Shown here: one piece after another, positions 1 through 9,329 of the stretch
How positions within the stretch are numbered: position 1 is the first letter of the stretch
Layout of the letters: the number at the start of each line of letters is the position of its first letter
DNA from: a virus
Strand: one strand, 5' to 3'
Virus record (IMG/VR): IMGVR_UViG_3300036790_000034
Location: 33,492-97,491 of that record
DNA: 64,000 nt
Notes under the pieces: model-generated
What the model was told of the DNA's origin: nothing
The model's database searches: none
Seen by the model: only the letters and a program-made list of their open reading frames with translations
Program-made: the position numbers and the translations under genes

Positions 1-552
1 GTGACACAAGTCAAGGATGCGTTCGGCAACCTCTGGATTGTCACGGTCTATGGGACGTGCGGCAACACAAATCCTTTCATCACCAATCTCAATCCTGTCT
101 TCCCGTCACTCGCGAATCCGACGCAAGTCGCGACGACCGCGACCGACGGCGGCGTCACATGGACCGCAGTCAACCCCAAGGGGCAAGGCTTCCGGCTCAA
201 CCCGATGCCAACCCAGACCGGACCAGTGTGGCAGGTTGCACCTGTGGGCCAAGCCCGCATTGCACAGTTCACTACGCTTGACCAGTTCCTTGAACCAGTC
301 CCCGACGACTACTTCTCGTATCTCAAGACTGGTTTCTTCGCACAGTGCTATCGCTTCCATCCCGACCCAAAACAACGAGGGAAGTTTCAGACAGAGTTCA
401 CTCTGTGGATGCAGGCACTCGACAACGCAGTTCGTCAAGGTTCTCGTGAAGAGGACGATTGGAGTTTCGTGCCATCATCGAATGTGCTCGATACAGGTTG
501 GGCCTTTAATCCAGTAAATCCCGCGATGCCCTATGGTCCTTGGGCCGGTTAG
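1..552 (+). CDS. Tail/connector structural protein, C-terminal part
   Basis: The frame is open to the left edge, so this is the 3' end of a gene that starts outside the window. The 183 visible residues begin with a beta-rich module (a DAFGNLW core and ATDGGVTWTAVN) of the kind repeated in the large tail protein at 4309-8634. A conserved-looking tail follows, with PVPDDYFSYLKTG and a terminal tryptophan/proline-rich stretch. Position just upstream of other tail genes makes a tail or head-tail connector protein likely. That function is inferred from context. Confidence 0.6.
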   Translation: MTQVKDAFGNLWIVTVYGTCGNTNPFITNLNPVFPSLANPTQVATTATDGGVTWTAVNPKGQGFRLNPMPTQTGPVWQVAPVGQARIAQFTTLDQFLEPVPDDYFSYLKTGFFAQCYRFHPDPKQRGKFQTEFTLWMQALDNAVRQGSREEDDWSFVPSSNVLDTGWAFNPVNPAMPYGPWAG

Positions 553-567
553 AATAAACAACTTACG
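550..567 (+). repeat. 18-nt repeat upstream of an HNH gene, copy 1
   Basis: The 18 bases starting with the TAG stop of the structural gene (TAGAATAAACAACTTACG) recur at 8632-8649 with one mismatch. Both copies begin at the stop codon of a tail gene and both precede an inserted HNH endonuclease gene. Either the two tail genes share an ending or this is a boundary of the inserted element. Confidence 0.6.
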
Positions 568-606
568 GGGATTATCGAAAATAATTGAGGCGAATAGAAA
601 TAGAAC

Positions 607-635
607 TTGCTACGGGGTGGATTCTGTGTTATGAT
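607..635 (+). promoter_or_regulatory. Sigma70-like promoter candidate before HNH gene
   Basis: TTGCTA at 607-612 and TATGAT at 630-635 are separated by 17 bases, which fits a bacterial sigma70 promoter. It lies 18 bases upstream of the start of the first HNH gene, in a 100-base gap rich in A and T. It would give the inserted endonuclease its own transcript. Support is by consensus match only. Confidence 0.45.
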
Positions 636-652
636 GAGGGTTAGGAGGAACT

Positions 653-1090
653 ATGCCTTCAGAAGTAACACAATTCAAATCGGGTTCGGCTCACCATTTT
701 GGTCAAAGGGACCGCTGTTCTAGTGGTCATCTATACCTTGAGGGTTCGTTCAAAATTGTTGATAAGGACGGGTACTCATACCGACATTGTCGAGTGTGTA
801 GTCGTCTCGCGACAAAACGTGCTCATCAGATGAGGTACTACGGTATCACACAAGAACAGCGGGACGATATTTTCGTCAAGCAAGGCTCTTGTTGTGCTAT
901 CTGTAAGTCGAAGTATCACGGCGGACGAGGTTGGCATACCGACCACGACCACGTAACGAAGAAGGTGCGGGGCATTCTTTGCCATCCGTGCAATCTCGCA
1001 TTGGGGAACGTTAAGGACAATGTAGAGATTCTACAGGCACTCATCGAGTACCTGCGTGGAACAGAGGGCCGTGAACAACGGGCCACGTAA
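653..1090 (+). CDS. HNH / endonuclease VII-like homing nuclease
   Basis: This 145-aa protein has an N-terminal zinc-binding stretch (CSSGHLYLEG, then CRVC) and a C-terminal treble-clef ββα-metal nuclease core: CAICKSKYH, HTDHDH, RGILCHPCNLALG, ending in a helix with LIEYL. The pattern DHDH...RG-LC--CN--LG is typical of recombination endonuclease VII-family free-standing phage nucleases. Such proteins cut double-stranded DNA and can mobilise their own gene. A strong AGGAGG site lies just upstream of the ATG. The gene sits between two tail genes. Confidence 0.9.
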   Translation: MPSEVTQFKSGSAHHFGQRDRCSSGHLYLEGSFKIVDKDGYSYRHCRVCSRLATKRAHQMRYYGITQEQRDDIFVKQGSCCAICKSKYHGGRGWHTDHDHVTKKVRGILCHPCNLALGNVKDNVEILQALIEYLRGTEGREQRAT

Positions 1091-1114
1091 TATGGATGCT
1101 CTGTCGGATAAGCC

Positions 1115-1531
1115 ATGTTGAATTTCTTTCGTAAAACCGCCCTATGGATTGTCGCTATCCCGATGCTTTGTTTTTTCCTCGGTGCCGCGTCGAATCAAGC
1201 CGTCCTTGTTGCTAATCATGACAAATTTCCCGTCATGTGGAATGACGCCAAGGTCAACCTCTACCGACTCGAAGCGACCAAAGCCGCCGAAGCTGGAAAT
1301 GAAGATGCCGAAATTGCTCTCGCCCTCTTGGAGCATGGCTACCTCGACGATACACATTGTTTGATGACAAAAGAGACGCATCTCAATTTTCTCGCAGACT
1401 GGATTGACTTGAAGTCCGCGACATACAGCCTCGGAGACCTCCTACTTGAATTAGGTGAGCGAGGAATGGGATACTCCTCGGTCGCATGGGTGGTTGTTGT
1501 CCTCGGAGGACTCCGCAAGAAAGAAGAATAA
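1115..1531 (+). CDS. Small integral membrane protein
   Basis: The 138-aa product has a hydrophobic segment near residues 8-27 and another near 120-133, with a charged, partly helical region between them that includes CLMTKETHLNFLADW. The arrangement suggests a two-pass inner-membrane protein. It lies between two HNH genes within the tail region. I do not recognise the family with confidence, and no lysis or exclusion role can be read from the sequence. Confidence 0.6.
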   Translation: MLNFFRKTALWIVAIPMLCFFLGAASNQAVLVANHDKFPVMWNDAKVNLYRLEATKAAEAGNEDAEIALALLEHGYLDDTHCLMTKETHLNFLADWIDLKSATYSLGDLLLELGERGMGYSSVAWVVVVLGGLRKKEE

Positions 1532-1535
1532 AGAC

Positions 1536-1913
1536 ATGGCATTGGCAACTTGTAGAAACGGACATTATCGTACTTCCTCGAATTCCAGAACCCGCTCGAA
1601 TGGTGATGTTCGTTGTCTACAATGCGAACGTGAGAACAAACGTTTTCATAGATACGGCTTATCCGGCAAAGAATGGGAGGAGTTGTTTGATTCGCAAGGT
1701 CGATGTTGTGCTGTTTGTAAACGCACAGAAACTAAGGGTTGGGATTGGCATACCGACCACAGTCATACAACCAGCATAGTTCGTGGCATCTTGTGTGATG
1801 GATGTAATCGTGCTCTTGGAGCCGTCGATGATAATATCGACATTCTGCTGGCTCTTGTTGAATATCTTAAACGGAGTTCTTATGGCGTTGGCAACGTATA
1901 CGATTGCAAATAG
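1536..1913 (+). CDS. HNH / endonuclease VII-like homing nuclease
   Basis: The ATG at 1536 gives a 125-aa protein starting MALATCRNGHY, the usual CxNGH zinc-binding beginning of this family. The core contains CCAVCKRTE, HTDHSHTT, RGILCDGCNRALG and a final VEYL helix. The first metal-core histidine motif is DHSH rather than DHDH. Its 3' end overlaps the start of the next structural gene by 32 bases, so the insertion is tightly fitted between genes. An open frame extends further upstream to 1455 but would overlap the membrane-protein gene. Confidence 0.88.
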   Translation: MALATCRNGHYRTSSNSRTRSNGDVRCLQCERENKRFHRYGLSGKEWEELFDSQGRCCAVCKRTETKGWDWHTDHSHTTSIVRGILCDGCNRALGAVDDNIDILLALVEYLKRSSYGVGNVYDCK

Positions 1914-2826
1914 TATTGAGTGGGCAAAGAAGTTTGCATTTGCACGCGGAATGGTTTTGGGAAATTCGTTGGAGCCTGCTCTTACGAGTGCGTATTTGGT
2001 TACTCAAACGATACTCAGCCCCCCTTTCGAGTGGTGGTGGAACAATGAGGAGTTGGTGTTCACTTGCAATCCGACACCGAACTCCGCGACGAGCACTGCA
2101 ATCAGCATCTCTGCGGGTATCGTCACTGTGACAGCGGCGAACACCTTCGCTGTCGGCAATCTCTTGATGCCCTCGCTCATCGCGGGCGGCTCAATCGCAC
2201 TCAACGGTCAAATCATCGAAGTGCTGACTGCGACAGGCTCCAGCTTCACGGCCGAAATCAATCTGCCGAATTCGACAGATACTGTCGGCACCTTTACGAA
2301 CCTGACCACTCAGGATTACACGATTCCGACGCCGGAATTTTCGCACATCGAACACGCAAGTGTCCTCGACCTAGATGCGACGGGCAATCCGATTAAGTGG
2401 TACGAACTCACGGTCAAGAACATGCTGAGTCTCGAAACCTCAAAAGGCCGTCCTGAGTTCATCTCTCCGCACACGGAAGATGGAGCAGGAAACACGACCT
2501 TCCGCGTCTCGGCAGCACCTTCCAAGAAATTCCCTGTCTCTGTTCACATTCAGAAAGTCGCACCACTTTACACGAGCATTAACCAAGTGTGGGCCGTGCC
2601 GGATTTCATGATGAACATTTACAATTGGGGATTCCTATCCTTGATGTGGCAGTTCGCTGATGATCCGCGTGCTGCATTCGCCAATAACCAGTTCAAGGCG
2701 GCTCTGCTCGGTCGGGCCGAAGGTTTGACAGAGGAACAGAAGAACATCTTCCTCAACAATTGGCAGGACTTGCAAATGGGCTTCATGGCAAAGATGCAGC
2801 AAGGCATAGCAGCACGAGGCCAGTAG
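1882..2826 (+). CDS. Virion structural protein, probable tail tube/connector
   Basis: The start is placed at ATG 1882, inside the end of the HNH gene, because the protein sequence from there (MALATYTIANSIEWAKKF) looks like the true N-terminus and upstream codons are HNH-gene shadow. The 314-aa product contains a central Thr/Ser/Asn-rich beta region, PPFEWWWNNEE, QDYTIPTPEFSHIE, a Phe/Trp-rich stretch and a terminal helix (GLTEEQKNIFLNNWQ). Position between the 1-552 protein and the fibre-like genes suggests a tail tube or adaptor role. The function is inferred from gene order. Confidence 0.65.
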   Translation: MALATYTIANSIEWAKKFAFARGMVLGNSLEPALTSAYLVTQTILSPPFEWWWNNEELVFTCNPTPNSATSTAISISAGIVTVTAANTFAVGNLLMPSLIAGGSIALNGQIIEVLTATGSSFTAEINLPNSTDTVGTFTNLTTQDYTIPTPEFSHIEHASVLDLDATGNPIKWYELTVKNMLSLETSKGRPEFISPHTEDGAGNTTFRVSAAPSKKFPVSVHIQKVAPLYTSINQVWAVPDFMMNIYNWGFLSLMWQFADDPRAAFANNQFKAALLGRAEGLTEEQKNIFLNNWQDLQMGFMAKMQQGIAARGQ

Positions 2827-2835
2827 GAGTTTTGG

Positions 2836-3129
2836 ATGTCCGCACCCACTAAGCAGTCAGTCACCTTCAATTTTCAAGACCCTGCTGGACGCCCTCTTGC
2901 TTTAGGGTCAGTGACTTTTCGTCTTCAAGTAGATATTTCAACTTTTTCTGATAGCGGACCCCAGATATCTGCTGGGCGGCTGGTGACGGCCTCTCTTGAT
3001 TCAAGCGGTTCTTGCACTGTCCTGCTCTGGCCCAATAATCTTCTTGCCCCTGCCTCGATTTATTTCGTGGTGGCGTATACCGCTCAAGGGCAACCCGCGT
3101 GGCGGGGAGAATTGACCGTCACTGAATAG
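2836..3129 (+). CDS. Small beta-sandwich tail protein
   Basis: This is a 97-aa, Ser/Thr-rich protein with alternating hydrophobic strands, matching the first ~100 residues of the next protein in layout: QDPAGRPLALG versus QDSEGNILTNG, TFRL versus KFRL, and a shared GQPAW near the end. The two genes therefore look like tandem paralogues of one beta-sandwich module. A role as a small decoration or fibre-attachment protein is a guess from the fold pattern and the tail-gene context. Confidence 0.6.
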   Translation: MSAPTKQSVTFNFQDPAGRPLALGSVTFRLQVDISTFSDSGPQISAGRLVTASLDSSGSCTVLLWPNNLLAPASIYFVVAYTAQGQPAWRGELTVTE

Positions 3130-3135
3130 AGGTTT

Positions 3136-4296
3136 ATGCCTTCCAAAGTACAACTTATCGGTGGTGCCTTTCAGGATAGCGAAGGCAACATTCTCACTAA
3201 CGGCCAGCTTAAATTTCGACTCTCCCAAGACGCTTCGGTGTCCGGGGTAGGAAATATATGTTCCGGGGTAGAGGTTATCATCCAGCTTGACGCAGATGGC
3301 AACGTGGTCAGTTCTCCGGCCCAATACCTTTGGGGGAATGACAGCCTTCTCCCTATTAACACTTACTATCGTGTGACGGGATATACCTTCGCTGGCCAGC
3401 CCGCGTGGGGGCCGAATAATCAACAAGTCGAGGGTTCGGGGACTTTTGATCTCGGAACGTGGGTGCCTAACAGTGTGATTAGCTGGCTGCCTGTCGTAAA
3501 CCAGCCTCTCGTGCTGAAGAATAACGGCGTGCTGAATAGCAGCCAAGCACTTCTCAATTTGGAATCCTCTGACTCCAGCGTGACTATTACCGACGAGGGT
3601 GGAGGAAATATCAATCTTCAAGCGGGTGGTGGAACATTCCAAAACACCATCGGCAGTACGGCGGCTGGGGTAGTGGGTAATTCTTTCAGTCAAGGTTCCA
3701 ACATCGGCATGGCTCTTACCCCCATCGGAAATTCTGCACTAGGGATCAGTAGTGGCCCGTCCGCAACCGAGGGCTGCTTCGTCCCGCTACAGGGCTCTTC
3801 CAGCGATCAAGTAGGAGCGTTGATTGATGTGACTTTCAATATCTCATTGGGGATTTTGAAAGACTGGTTTTGCAAAGTCACCTTAGTGGGTACAACGTCT
3901 TCTCGATATTGGATGGGAATTTCGGATACCACATCATCGAATGTCGGCAACGTATTATTTTCTGATACACCCGCCGCGAACTTCGTTGGATTCTTGTGGT
4001 CCAGTAGCGTCGGGGGTGGGGGAAACTACAACGCTGTCTGCCAGACAGATGCAACTCATCAAACGCTGGTAGACACCGGAGTATCCCTTGGCGTTGGGGA
4101 TAAATTGGAATTCAAATCATCTGGTAGCTCCGTGTTGTTCTACATCAACGGCTCCCTCGTTGCGACGATTAGCACCAATGTTCCTTCGACATCTCTAGGA
4201 CTATCTTCTGTGCTTACCAACGACTGCGATGGAAATGTTGAGGCGTCAAACTACCAGATGAACTGGTATTACGTCTACGCTATCCTGAATTATTAA
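3136..4296 (+). CDS. Tail fibre-like protein with C-terminal lectin-like domain
   Basis: The 386-aa protein begins with the same beta module as the preceding small gene (residues 1-110), followed by a Gly/Asn/Ser-rich linker. A C-terminal region (about 210-380) contains ISLGILKDWFCKVTL, MGISDTTSSN, DKLEFKSSG and LFYINGSLVATI. The last motif is common in concanavalin-A-like or SPRY-like beta sandwiches. The layout of a short anchor, a linker and a binding domain fits a receptor-binding fibre. It starts 7 bases after its smaller paralogue. Confidence 0.6.
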   Translation: MPSKVQLIGGAFQDSEGNILTNGQLKFRLSQDASVSGVGNICSGVEVIIQLDADGNVVSSPAQYLWGNDSLLPINTYYRVTGYTFAGQPAWGPNNQQVEGSGTFDLGTWVPNSVISWLPVVNQPLVLKNNGVLNSSQALLNLESSDSSVTITDEGGGNINLQAGGGTFQNTIGSTAAGVVGNSFSQGSNIGMALTPIGNSALGISSGPSATEGCFVPLQGSSSDQVGALIDVTFNISLGILKDWFCKVTLVGTTSSRYWMGISDTTSSNVGNVLFSDTPAANFVGFLWSSSVGGGGNYNAVCQTDATHQTLVDTGVSLGVGDKLEFKSSGSSVLFYINGSLVATISTNVPSTSLGLSSVLTNDCDGNVEASNYQMNWYYVYAILNY

Positions 4297-4308
4297 CGAA
4301 AGGCCACT

Positions 4309-7300
4309 ATGAGTCAGCTTGCAGCGAACGGCGGACAGCCGCAAAAAGCACCGAAGTACGCTCCAATCTATCAGGGACGTTTCTTCAACGGCATCAACAC
4401 AAATCGTTCCCCGTTGCGTGCAGCCAGTGCAAGCCACATCGCTGAGAAGTTCTACTCGGATAACTCCGGCGATGCGATGATTGCAGGGTCTAACATCGAA
4501 GTTACTAACCGTCTGACTCTCGGTCGGCGTCCCGGTAACCCGATTTTCGATTTGGCCCATCAGTACAATGACCCGGATGCGTTCGATGAATTCCGCGTCA
4601 ATAAAGCACAGAGCGATGTGTTCGGTACGACTATCGAACAGATTTTTACGATGATTGACGAAACGGGTTCGGGGAATTTCCTCTACTCTTTCGACGCATC
4701 GAGTGGCAAACGTGGCGGTGATTCAGCTTACAAATATGGACTGAAATTCCAGAAAGCCTCTGGAGCCGGACAAACGTTCATGCAGGAAGTGGGCAACTCG
4801 CTCTATCTCGCGAACGGCGTCCAGAACAAGAAGTGGTTGACCAGTCTCTTCGTTCGTAATTCCGCAGGAAACAATCAGTTCCTCCAAGGTTCTGACGGTC
4901 TCGCTGGGACGTATCCTTTTGGCACTTATCTTATCGACCCTGCCACGGGGAATATCCAGCAATTCATCGGCATTAGCATCGGCAACGTCACCAACGTCAA
5001 CGTCTCGAACAACATCTTGACGTTGACCATCACTGTCACGGACGACACTCGCGACTACCCAATCGGAACATCCTTCCAGTTGTGGGGTATGACAAGTAAT
5101 CCGTGGCTCAATGGTGCGACCATCACGCTGACCTCGGAGTATGACCATACGCTTTTCGGTCGAACATTCGTCGGAACAACGACGCACGCGAATACGAACA
5201 CGCCGGAGTCCGGTCAAGCGTTCGTCATTCAGACAGGCACTCAAGGCGGCGGCAGCACGATTTACGTCGCTGAGACGGGCAACAGTGTTCCGACATGGGG
5301 CACGACTCTCCCCGCTATCTCGAATGACTTCCAAGGAAGTTTGACCGAAGATGGCAACACCATCTGGCTCAATCGTGGCGTTAACTACCCGAATGAGTCT
5401 CCTGTCCAGCAGCCTAGCGTCATGAATTGGGGAATTAAAGCCCCGAAGACGGCTCCAGCTTTCACATCTTCAGGTGCAGCGGTCTCGTGGCAGACCAACA
5501 CGTATTATTCTCCGGTCTCAGTCTTCATTGACCCTACGTTCGGAAACCTCTGGCAGATTACAACGCCGGGAACGACGGGGTCCGCACAACCGACATGGCC
5601 CGCGTCACCCGTGCATCAGCAGAAGGTCATCATCACTGGCCTCTATGCCGATGGCACGAACATCTTCGTTAAGACGGACACACAGTCCCCAGCTCTTGTA
5701 GCGGGCGACACGGTCGTCTTCCAGAACATGTGTACCTTCGCCAACGGTCAAGGTTCATTCCCTGACCTCGAAGGCGTATCCGTGACGGTGTCCGCGACTG
5801 GTCTCACCACGACGGCCTTCCAAGCACCTTACACTGCGAACGTCATCGGCTCCGGCTCACCTATCGCGGAGTACGGACAAGCAATTAAGACCGCCGGAAC
5901 GAACCCTCCGACTACAGTGTCGGAATCAGGTCACGGTGGAACTGCGGTGTGGACGAGCATTCAGTTGGCTGCATCACTGACATGGCAGGCTCACACGCAC
6001 TACAACGTCGGAGACTTCATCGTCTCTCCGACCAAGTTCTTGTTCCAGCTTGGCCGCAAGACACAACCTTTCATCAACACAGCACTCGGGCTGCATATCA
6101 ATATGAACTCTCTGAACGAGCCACAATCTCTTCAGAACAGTGCGTATCAAGGTGCGTTCCCGTATTTCAACTCTGGTGACCCAGCTATCAGCGGACTCCC
6201 TAATTGGCAAGCTGAGTCAGGCTTCTACACCAATCAGAATTTGTCATCCGTCTGGTTACAGCGTACTCAACCGCCGGGGAGTGGAAGTTCAAGCACTCCA
6301 TATGGTGAGAACGCTGTCAACGGTGCTGGAGAAGTTGGTGCGAACTCATCACTGGCCGCAGTGTCTTCAAGCTGGGTCGGCGTCATCAAGTGCTATGTCT
6401 TTATTCCTCGACCGGGAACGTACACCTTCACTTGTCAACACAACGATGGTGCGATTTTCTGTTTCGATTCACAAGGTATTGACACAGGCACCGTTGCTCC
6501 GGGTGCGTTCAAAGCATCTGGTGGAACGGACAACGTATCCCAAACAATCTCTCCCGGCTTCGGCTTCGGTCGTCCCGGTGGGGTTGACCTCTGTGGCACG
6601 AACACCAGTGACCGCACAGGTCCGGGTCCATTCGCACAATCGGCAACAAAACCCGCAGACTCCGCGACGTGGAACTTCCCGCAAGCGGGAAATTATGCGT
6701 TGGAAATTGACTACGCAAAGTGGTATCACTCCGGTGGTTACATGGTCTTTATGTGCCCCGGCTCAGGTGGTGCCCCGGCCCAGACTCTCGCAGTAGGACG
6801 CGATGAGTCAGGTACGTCCGCTCCGTCGTGGCCCGCGTTCACCAAAACAGGTGCAGGGTTCGACACAACGAATGAAGTAATCATTTGGGGTGGAAACGTA
6901 GTTGAGGTCTCGACTGCTGGACAGCAGTACCTTTGGAACAACGTCGGACCCAAGAGTGACTTCGTGTGGGTCGCGGGGAAGAATTACACCCTCCCCGGAA
7001 CAGTCATCATCGACACGAACAGCAATCAGCAAGGTGCCTACGAAACAGGCATCACCGGGACGGTTCAACCGACGTGGTCAAACACGACGGTCGGTTCGAT
7101 TCTCGCAGACCCTAACCCACCGCTTCAGTGGATTAACGAAGGGTCGGTGCCCAATTCCTCGACGCAAGGCAACACCATCACGGCGTTGTCTCAACAGGGT
7201 TGGCTCTACTGGATTGCACTGGTCAACACGCTTGACCAGACAGTGTCCAACGTCAGTCCGGTTTCTCTGCCGACTGGCCCAATCAGCAAGGGTCAAATCA

Positions 7301-8634
7301 CCTTCCCTGCTGGCTCGGGCTTGGATGTGACGCAGATTGACCCACAGGCTGATTACGTTGCGATTTTCCGTTCAGCAGATGGCTTCAGTACGCCGCTGCT
7401 CATTCCGGGGTTTGTCAACTCGCCGTACACGGTTCCGCTGGCACAATATCTGGCATACGGATATGTGGACACGGTGCCGGACGCGGAGTTGAACAACCTC
7501 GAACAAGGTGCTCAGGCTGGCGAGAACACGCCTCCTGCCACTGGTGCAAAGAATCTGTCTTACCATCTGTCCCAAATCTGGTACAGTATCGGTAACACGG
7601 TTTACTATACGACAGGCCCGCTGGCTCCCATCGGCAACGGAACTGACGGCACTGCACCGGGGAACTTCGCAGAGTGCTCATCCCAAGTTCGACGACTCGT
7701 GCCGACGGCAATCGGCATGTTGGTCTTCACGGTGAGCGATGTCTATATCATTGCTGGGAATGGAACGTCCACGAGTCCAATCCTTCCCGCGATTCCGTAC
7801 CTCACAGGCATCGGTCTCGCAAACTACAACGCCCTCGACATCAATGGCGGCCTTATCGGGTTCTTCACGACCGACAAGCAGTTCGTCATCTTTGATCCGA
7901 GTGCAGGACTTAGCTACGTGGGCTTCAACATCGGCGACCAGTTCCGTCTCAACAACGGACAACCAGGGCAGAGTTGGAACACTTCGACGGTTTACGTCAC
8001 TTGGTATGTGAACGGCGAAGACGCAGCATGGTACGTAGCTGACGGCGTGAACGGATGGTTCAAGTGCATCGCAACTCCTGCCCCCGAACAGGGCAGTGTT
8101 GCGTGGTCACCGTTTGCGACAATCGTTGGTGGTGCAGGTGCGATTAGGAGTGTCGAGACTACTCCCGGCGTTCACACGTTGCTCGTCGGACAAACAACAT
8201 CGACAAGCAATTTGCTTTACCGTAACTTGTCCGCGACCACGGACAACGGAACAGGTAACTCGAACGGTTCGACGTATAGTGCATACGGCGTCATCGGCTC
8301 AATCGTCCTAGCTCAACCGGGCCAGATTGCGAAACTCGCATTCATCACGACCGATAGCGTCAACGTTGGTTCCCCACTCATCCTTGGGGTCATTCTCGAC
8401 GAAGCCCTGCCGTATTACACGGGTTCGTTTGATATCCTCAAGGACTGGAAGACCGACCCCACGAACATGCCACAGAGCACTTCAATCCTTTCGCAAAGGT
8501 TCTATCTTGCGGAAAATACTGAAGACTCCGCGTACTGCAAGCACTTGCAGATTATGTGCCAGTGGCCTCCCGAAGCTGCGATGAACGAATTGCAGACTTT
8601 GACCGTGTTCGGGGCCTACGAAATTGAGCAATAG
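4309..8634 (+). CDS. Giant tail nozzle-like protein with PA14-like domain
   Basis: The 1441-aa protein has an N-terminal conserved block (NGINTNRSPLRA, RLTLGRRPGNP). Several copies of a beta module follow (W-x-AxTxY..., xxxGNLWQITTPGTTGS, PTWP). At about 690-835 there is a domain with CYVFIPRPGTYTF, HNDGAIFCFD and GNYALEIDYAKW that resembles PA14 carbohydrate-binding domains. The C-terminal third (SDVYIIAGNGTS, GGLIGFFTTDKQFVIFDP, GFNIGDQF) matches the beta-propeller part of podovirus nozzle proteins such as T7 gp12. Gene order just before the gp13-16-like block agrees. The inserted PA14 and beta modules explain the size, nearly twice that of T7 gp12. Confidence 0.7.
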   Translation: MSQLAANGGQPQKAPKYAPIYQGRFFNGINTNRSPLRAASASHIAEKFYSDNSGDAMIAGSNIEVTNRLTLGRRPGNPIFDLAHQYNDPDAFDEFRVNKAQSDVFGTTIEQIFTMIDETGSGNFLYSFDASSGKRGGDSAYKYGLKFQKASGAGQTFMQEVGNSLYLANGVQNKKWLTSLFVRNSAGNNQFLQGSDGLAGTYPFGTYLIDPATGNIQQFIGISIGNVTNVNVSNNILTLTITVTDDTRDYPIGTSFQLWGMTSNPWLNGATITLTSEYDHTLFGRTFVGTTTHANTNTPESGQAFVIQTGTQGGGSTIYVAETGNSVPTWGTTLPAISNDFQGSLTEDGNTIWLNRGVNYPNESPVQQPSVMNWGIKAPKTAPAFTSSGAAVSWQTNTYYSPVSVFIDPTFGNLWQITTPGTTGSAQPTWPASPVHQQKVIITGLYADGTNIFVKTDTQSPALVAGDTVVFQNMCTFANGQGSFPDLEGVSVTVSATGLTTTAFQAPYTANVIGSGSPIAEYGQAIKTAGTNPPTTVSESGHGGTAVWTSIQLAASLTWQAHTHYNVGDFIVSPTKFLFQLGRKTQPFINTALGLHINMNSLNEPQSLQNSAYQGAFPYFNSGDPAISGLPNWQAESGFYTNQNLSSVWLQRTQPPGSGSSSTPYGENAVNGAGEVGANSSLAAVSSSWVGVIKCYVFIPRPGTYTFTCQHNDGAIFCFDSQGIDTGTVAPGAFKASGGTDNVSQTISPGFGFGRPGGVDLCGTNTSDRTGPGPFAQSATKPADSATWNFPQAGNYALEIDYAKWYHSGGYMVFMCPGSGGAPAQTLAVGRDESGTSAPSWPAFTKTGAGFDTTNEVIIWGGNVVEVSTAGQQYLWNNVGPKSDFVWVAGKNYTLPGTVIIDTNSNQQGAYETGITGTVQPTWSNTTVGSILADPNPPLQWINEGSVPNSSTQGNTITALSQQGWLYWIALVNTLDQTVSNVSPVSLPTGPISKGQITFPAGSGLDVTQIDPQADYVAIFRSADGFSTPLLIPGFVNSPYTVPLAQYLAYGYVDTVPDAELNNLEQGAQAGENTPPATGAKNLSYHLSQIWYSIGNTVYYTTGPLAPIGNGTDGTAPGNFAECSSQVRRLVPTAIGMLVFTVSDVYIIAGNGTSTSPILPAIPYLTGIGLANYNALDINGGLIGFFTTDKQFVIFDPSAGLSYVGFNIGDQFRLNNGQPGQSWNTSTVYVTWYVNGEDAAWYVADGVNGWFKCIATPAPEQGSVAWSPFATIVGGAGAIRSVETTPGVHTLLVGQTTSTSNLLYRNLSATTDNGTGNSNGSTYSAYGVIGSIVLAQPGQIAKLAFITTDSVNVGSPLILGVILDEALPYYTGSFDILKDWKTDPTNMPQSTSILSQRFYLAENTEDSAYCKHLQIMCQWPPEAAMNELQTLTVFGAYEIEQ

Positions 8635-8649
8635 AATCAACAACTTACG
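8632..8649 (+). repeat. 18-nt repeat upstream of an HNH gene, copy 2
   Basis: This is the second copy (TAGAATCAACAACTTACG) of the sequence at 550-567, with a single difference. It starts in the stop codon of the nozzle-like gene and lies 63 bases before the next HNH gene. Confidence 0.6.
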
Positions 8650-8711
8650 AGTTTGAATTATGCTCCTTGACTTTCTTGTCGCAACATGAGATACTGGCGA
8701 TGGGAGAAGAT

Positions 8712-9329
8712 ATGGAGAAAAGATACAAACTTGAAGGTCATGAACAAGACGTTGTTGATGCGTATCAGAGTGGACAACCGACCACTCTGATAGCTCGAAC
8801 ATTCGGGGTGTCTGCGACCTCAGTTAATCAACTGCTAAGAAAACTCGGGGTGCCTCGTCGTGATATGAAGACGAGTCACCCTCAAAAATCGCACTGTCGG
8901 TATGGGCACCCCCTATTCGGGGATAACCTCTATACGACGCAACGTGGGACTCGGGGATGTCGAGCATGTCGTAAGGCGTGGTTCGAGAAACATACACAGA
9001 CGGAAGAACAGAAAAATCGTAGTCGTGATTGGGGGCGACGAAAGCGAGAGAGCGACCCCGAATATCAGCGTAATGCGGATTTGTGGTCTTACTATCGTTT
9101 ACGTCGGCCTGAGTACGACCAGAAACTTCAGATTCAAAAACATCAATGTGCCGTGTGTAAGCAGTTGATGGAAAAACCTTGCGTTGACCACGACCACACT
9201 ACGTTTCAAGTGCGAGATTTAGTTTGTCGAAATTGTAATCTCGCTATCGGCCACGTAAGGGAAAGTCTCGAAATCGCAGAGGCTCTCGTCGCTTACCTCA
9301 AGAAATGGAGCACTCATGCCGCCTCTTAG
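8712..9329 (+). CDS. HNH nuclease with N-terminal helix-turn-helix
   Basis: From ATG 8712 (GGAG six bases upstream) the 205-aa protein starts with a helix-turn-helix segment (VVDAYQSGQPTTLIARTF, VSATSVNQLLRKLGVPRR) of the resolvase or invertase type. A CxxGHPL...CRAC zinc motif and an HNH core follow (CAVCKQLM, CVDHDHTT, RDLVCRNCNLAIG). The extra HTH could help in site recognition. Upstream starts at 8700 (ATG) and 8667 (TTG) are possible. The end overlaps the next structural gene by 14 bases. Confidence 0.88.
   Translation: MEKRYKLEGHEQDVVDAYQSGQPTTLIARTFGVSATSVNQLLRKLGVPRRDMKTSHPQKSHCRYGHPLFGDNLYTTQRGTRGCRACRKAWFEKHTQTEEQKNRSRDWGRRKRESDPEYQRNADLWSYYRLRRPEYDQKLQIQKHQCAVCKQLMEKPCVDHDHTTFQVRDLVCRNCNLAIGHVRESLEIAEALVAYLKKWSTHAAS

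Noticed and set aside
3001-3693. 230-aa open frame on the minus strand opposite the fibre-like genes
   Set aside because: It lies wholly antisense to two well-supported tail genes, has no ribosome site and a composition typical of an antisense shadow.
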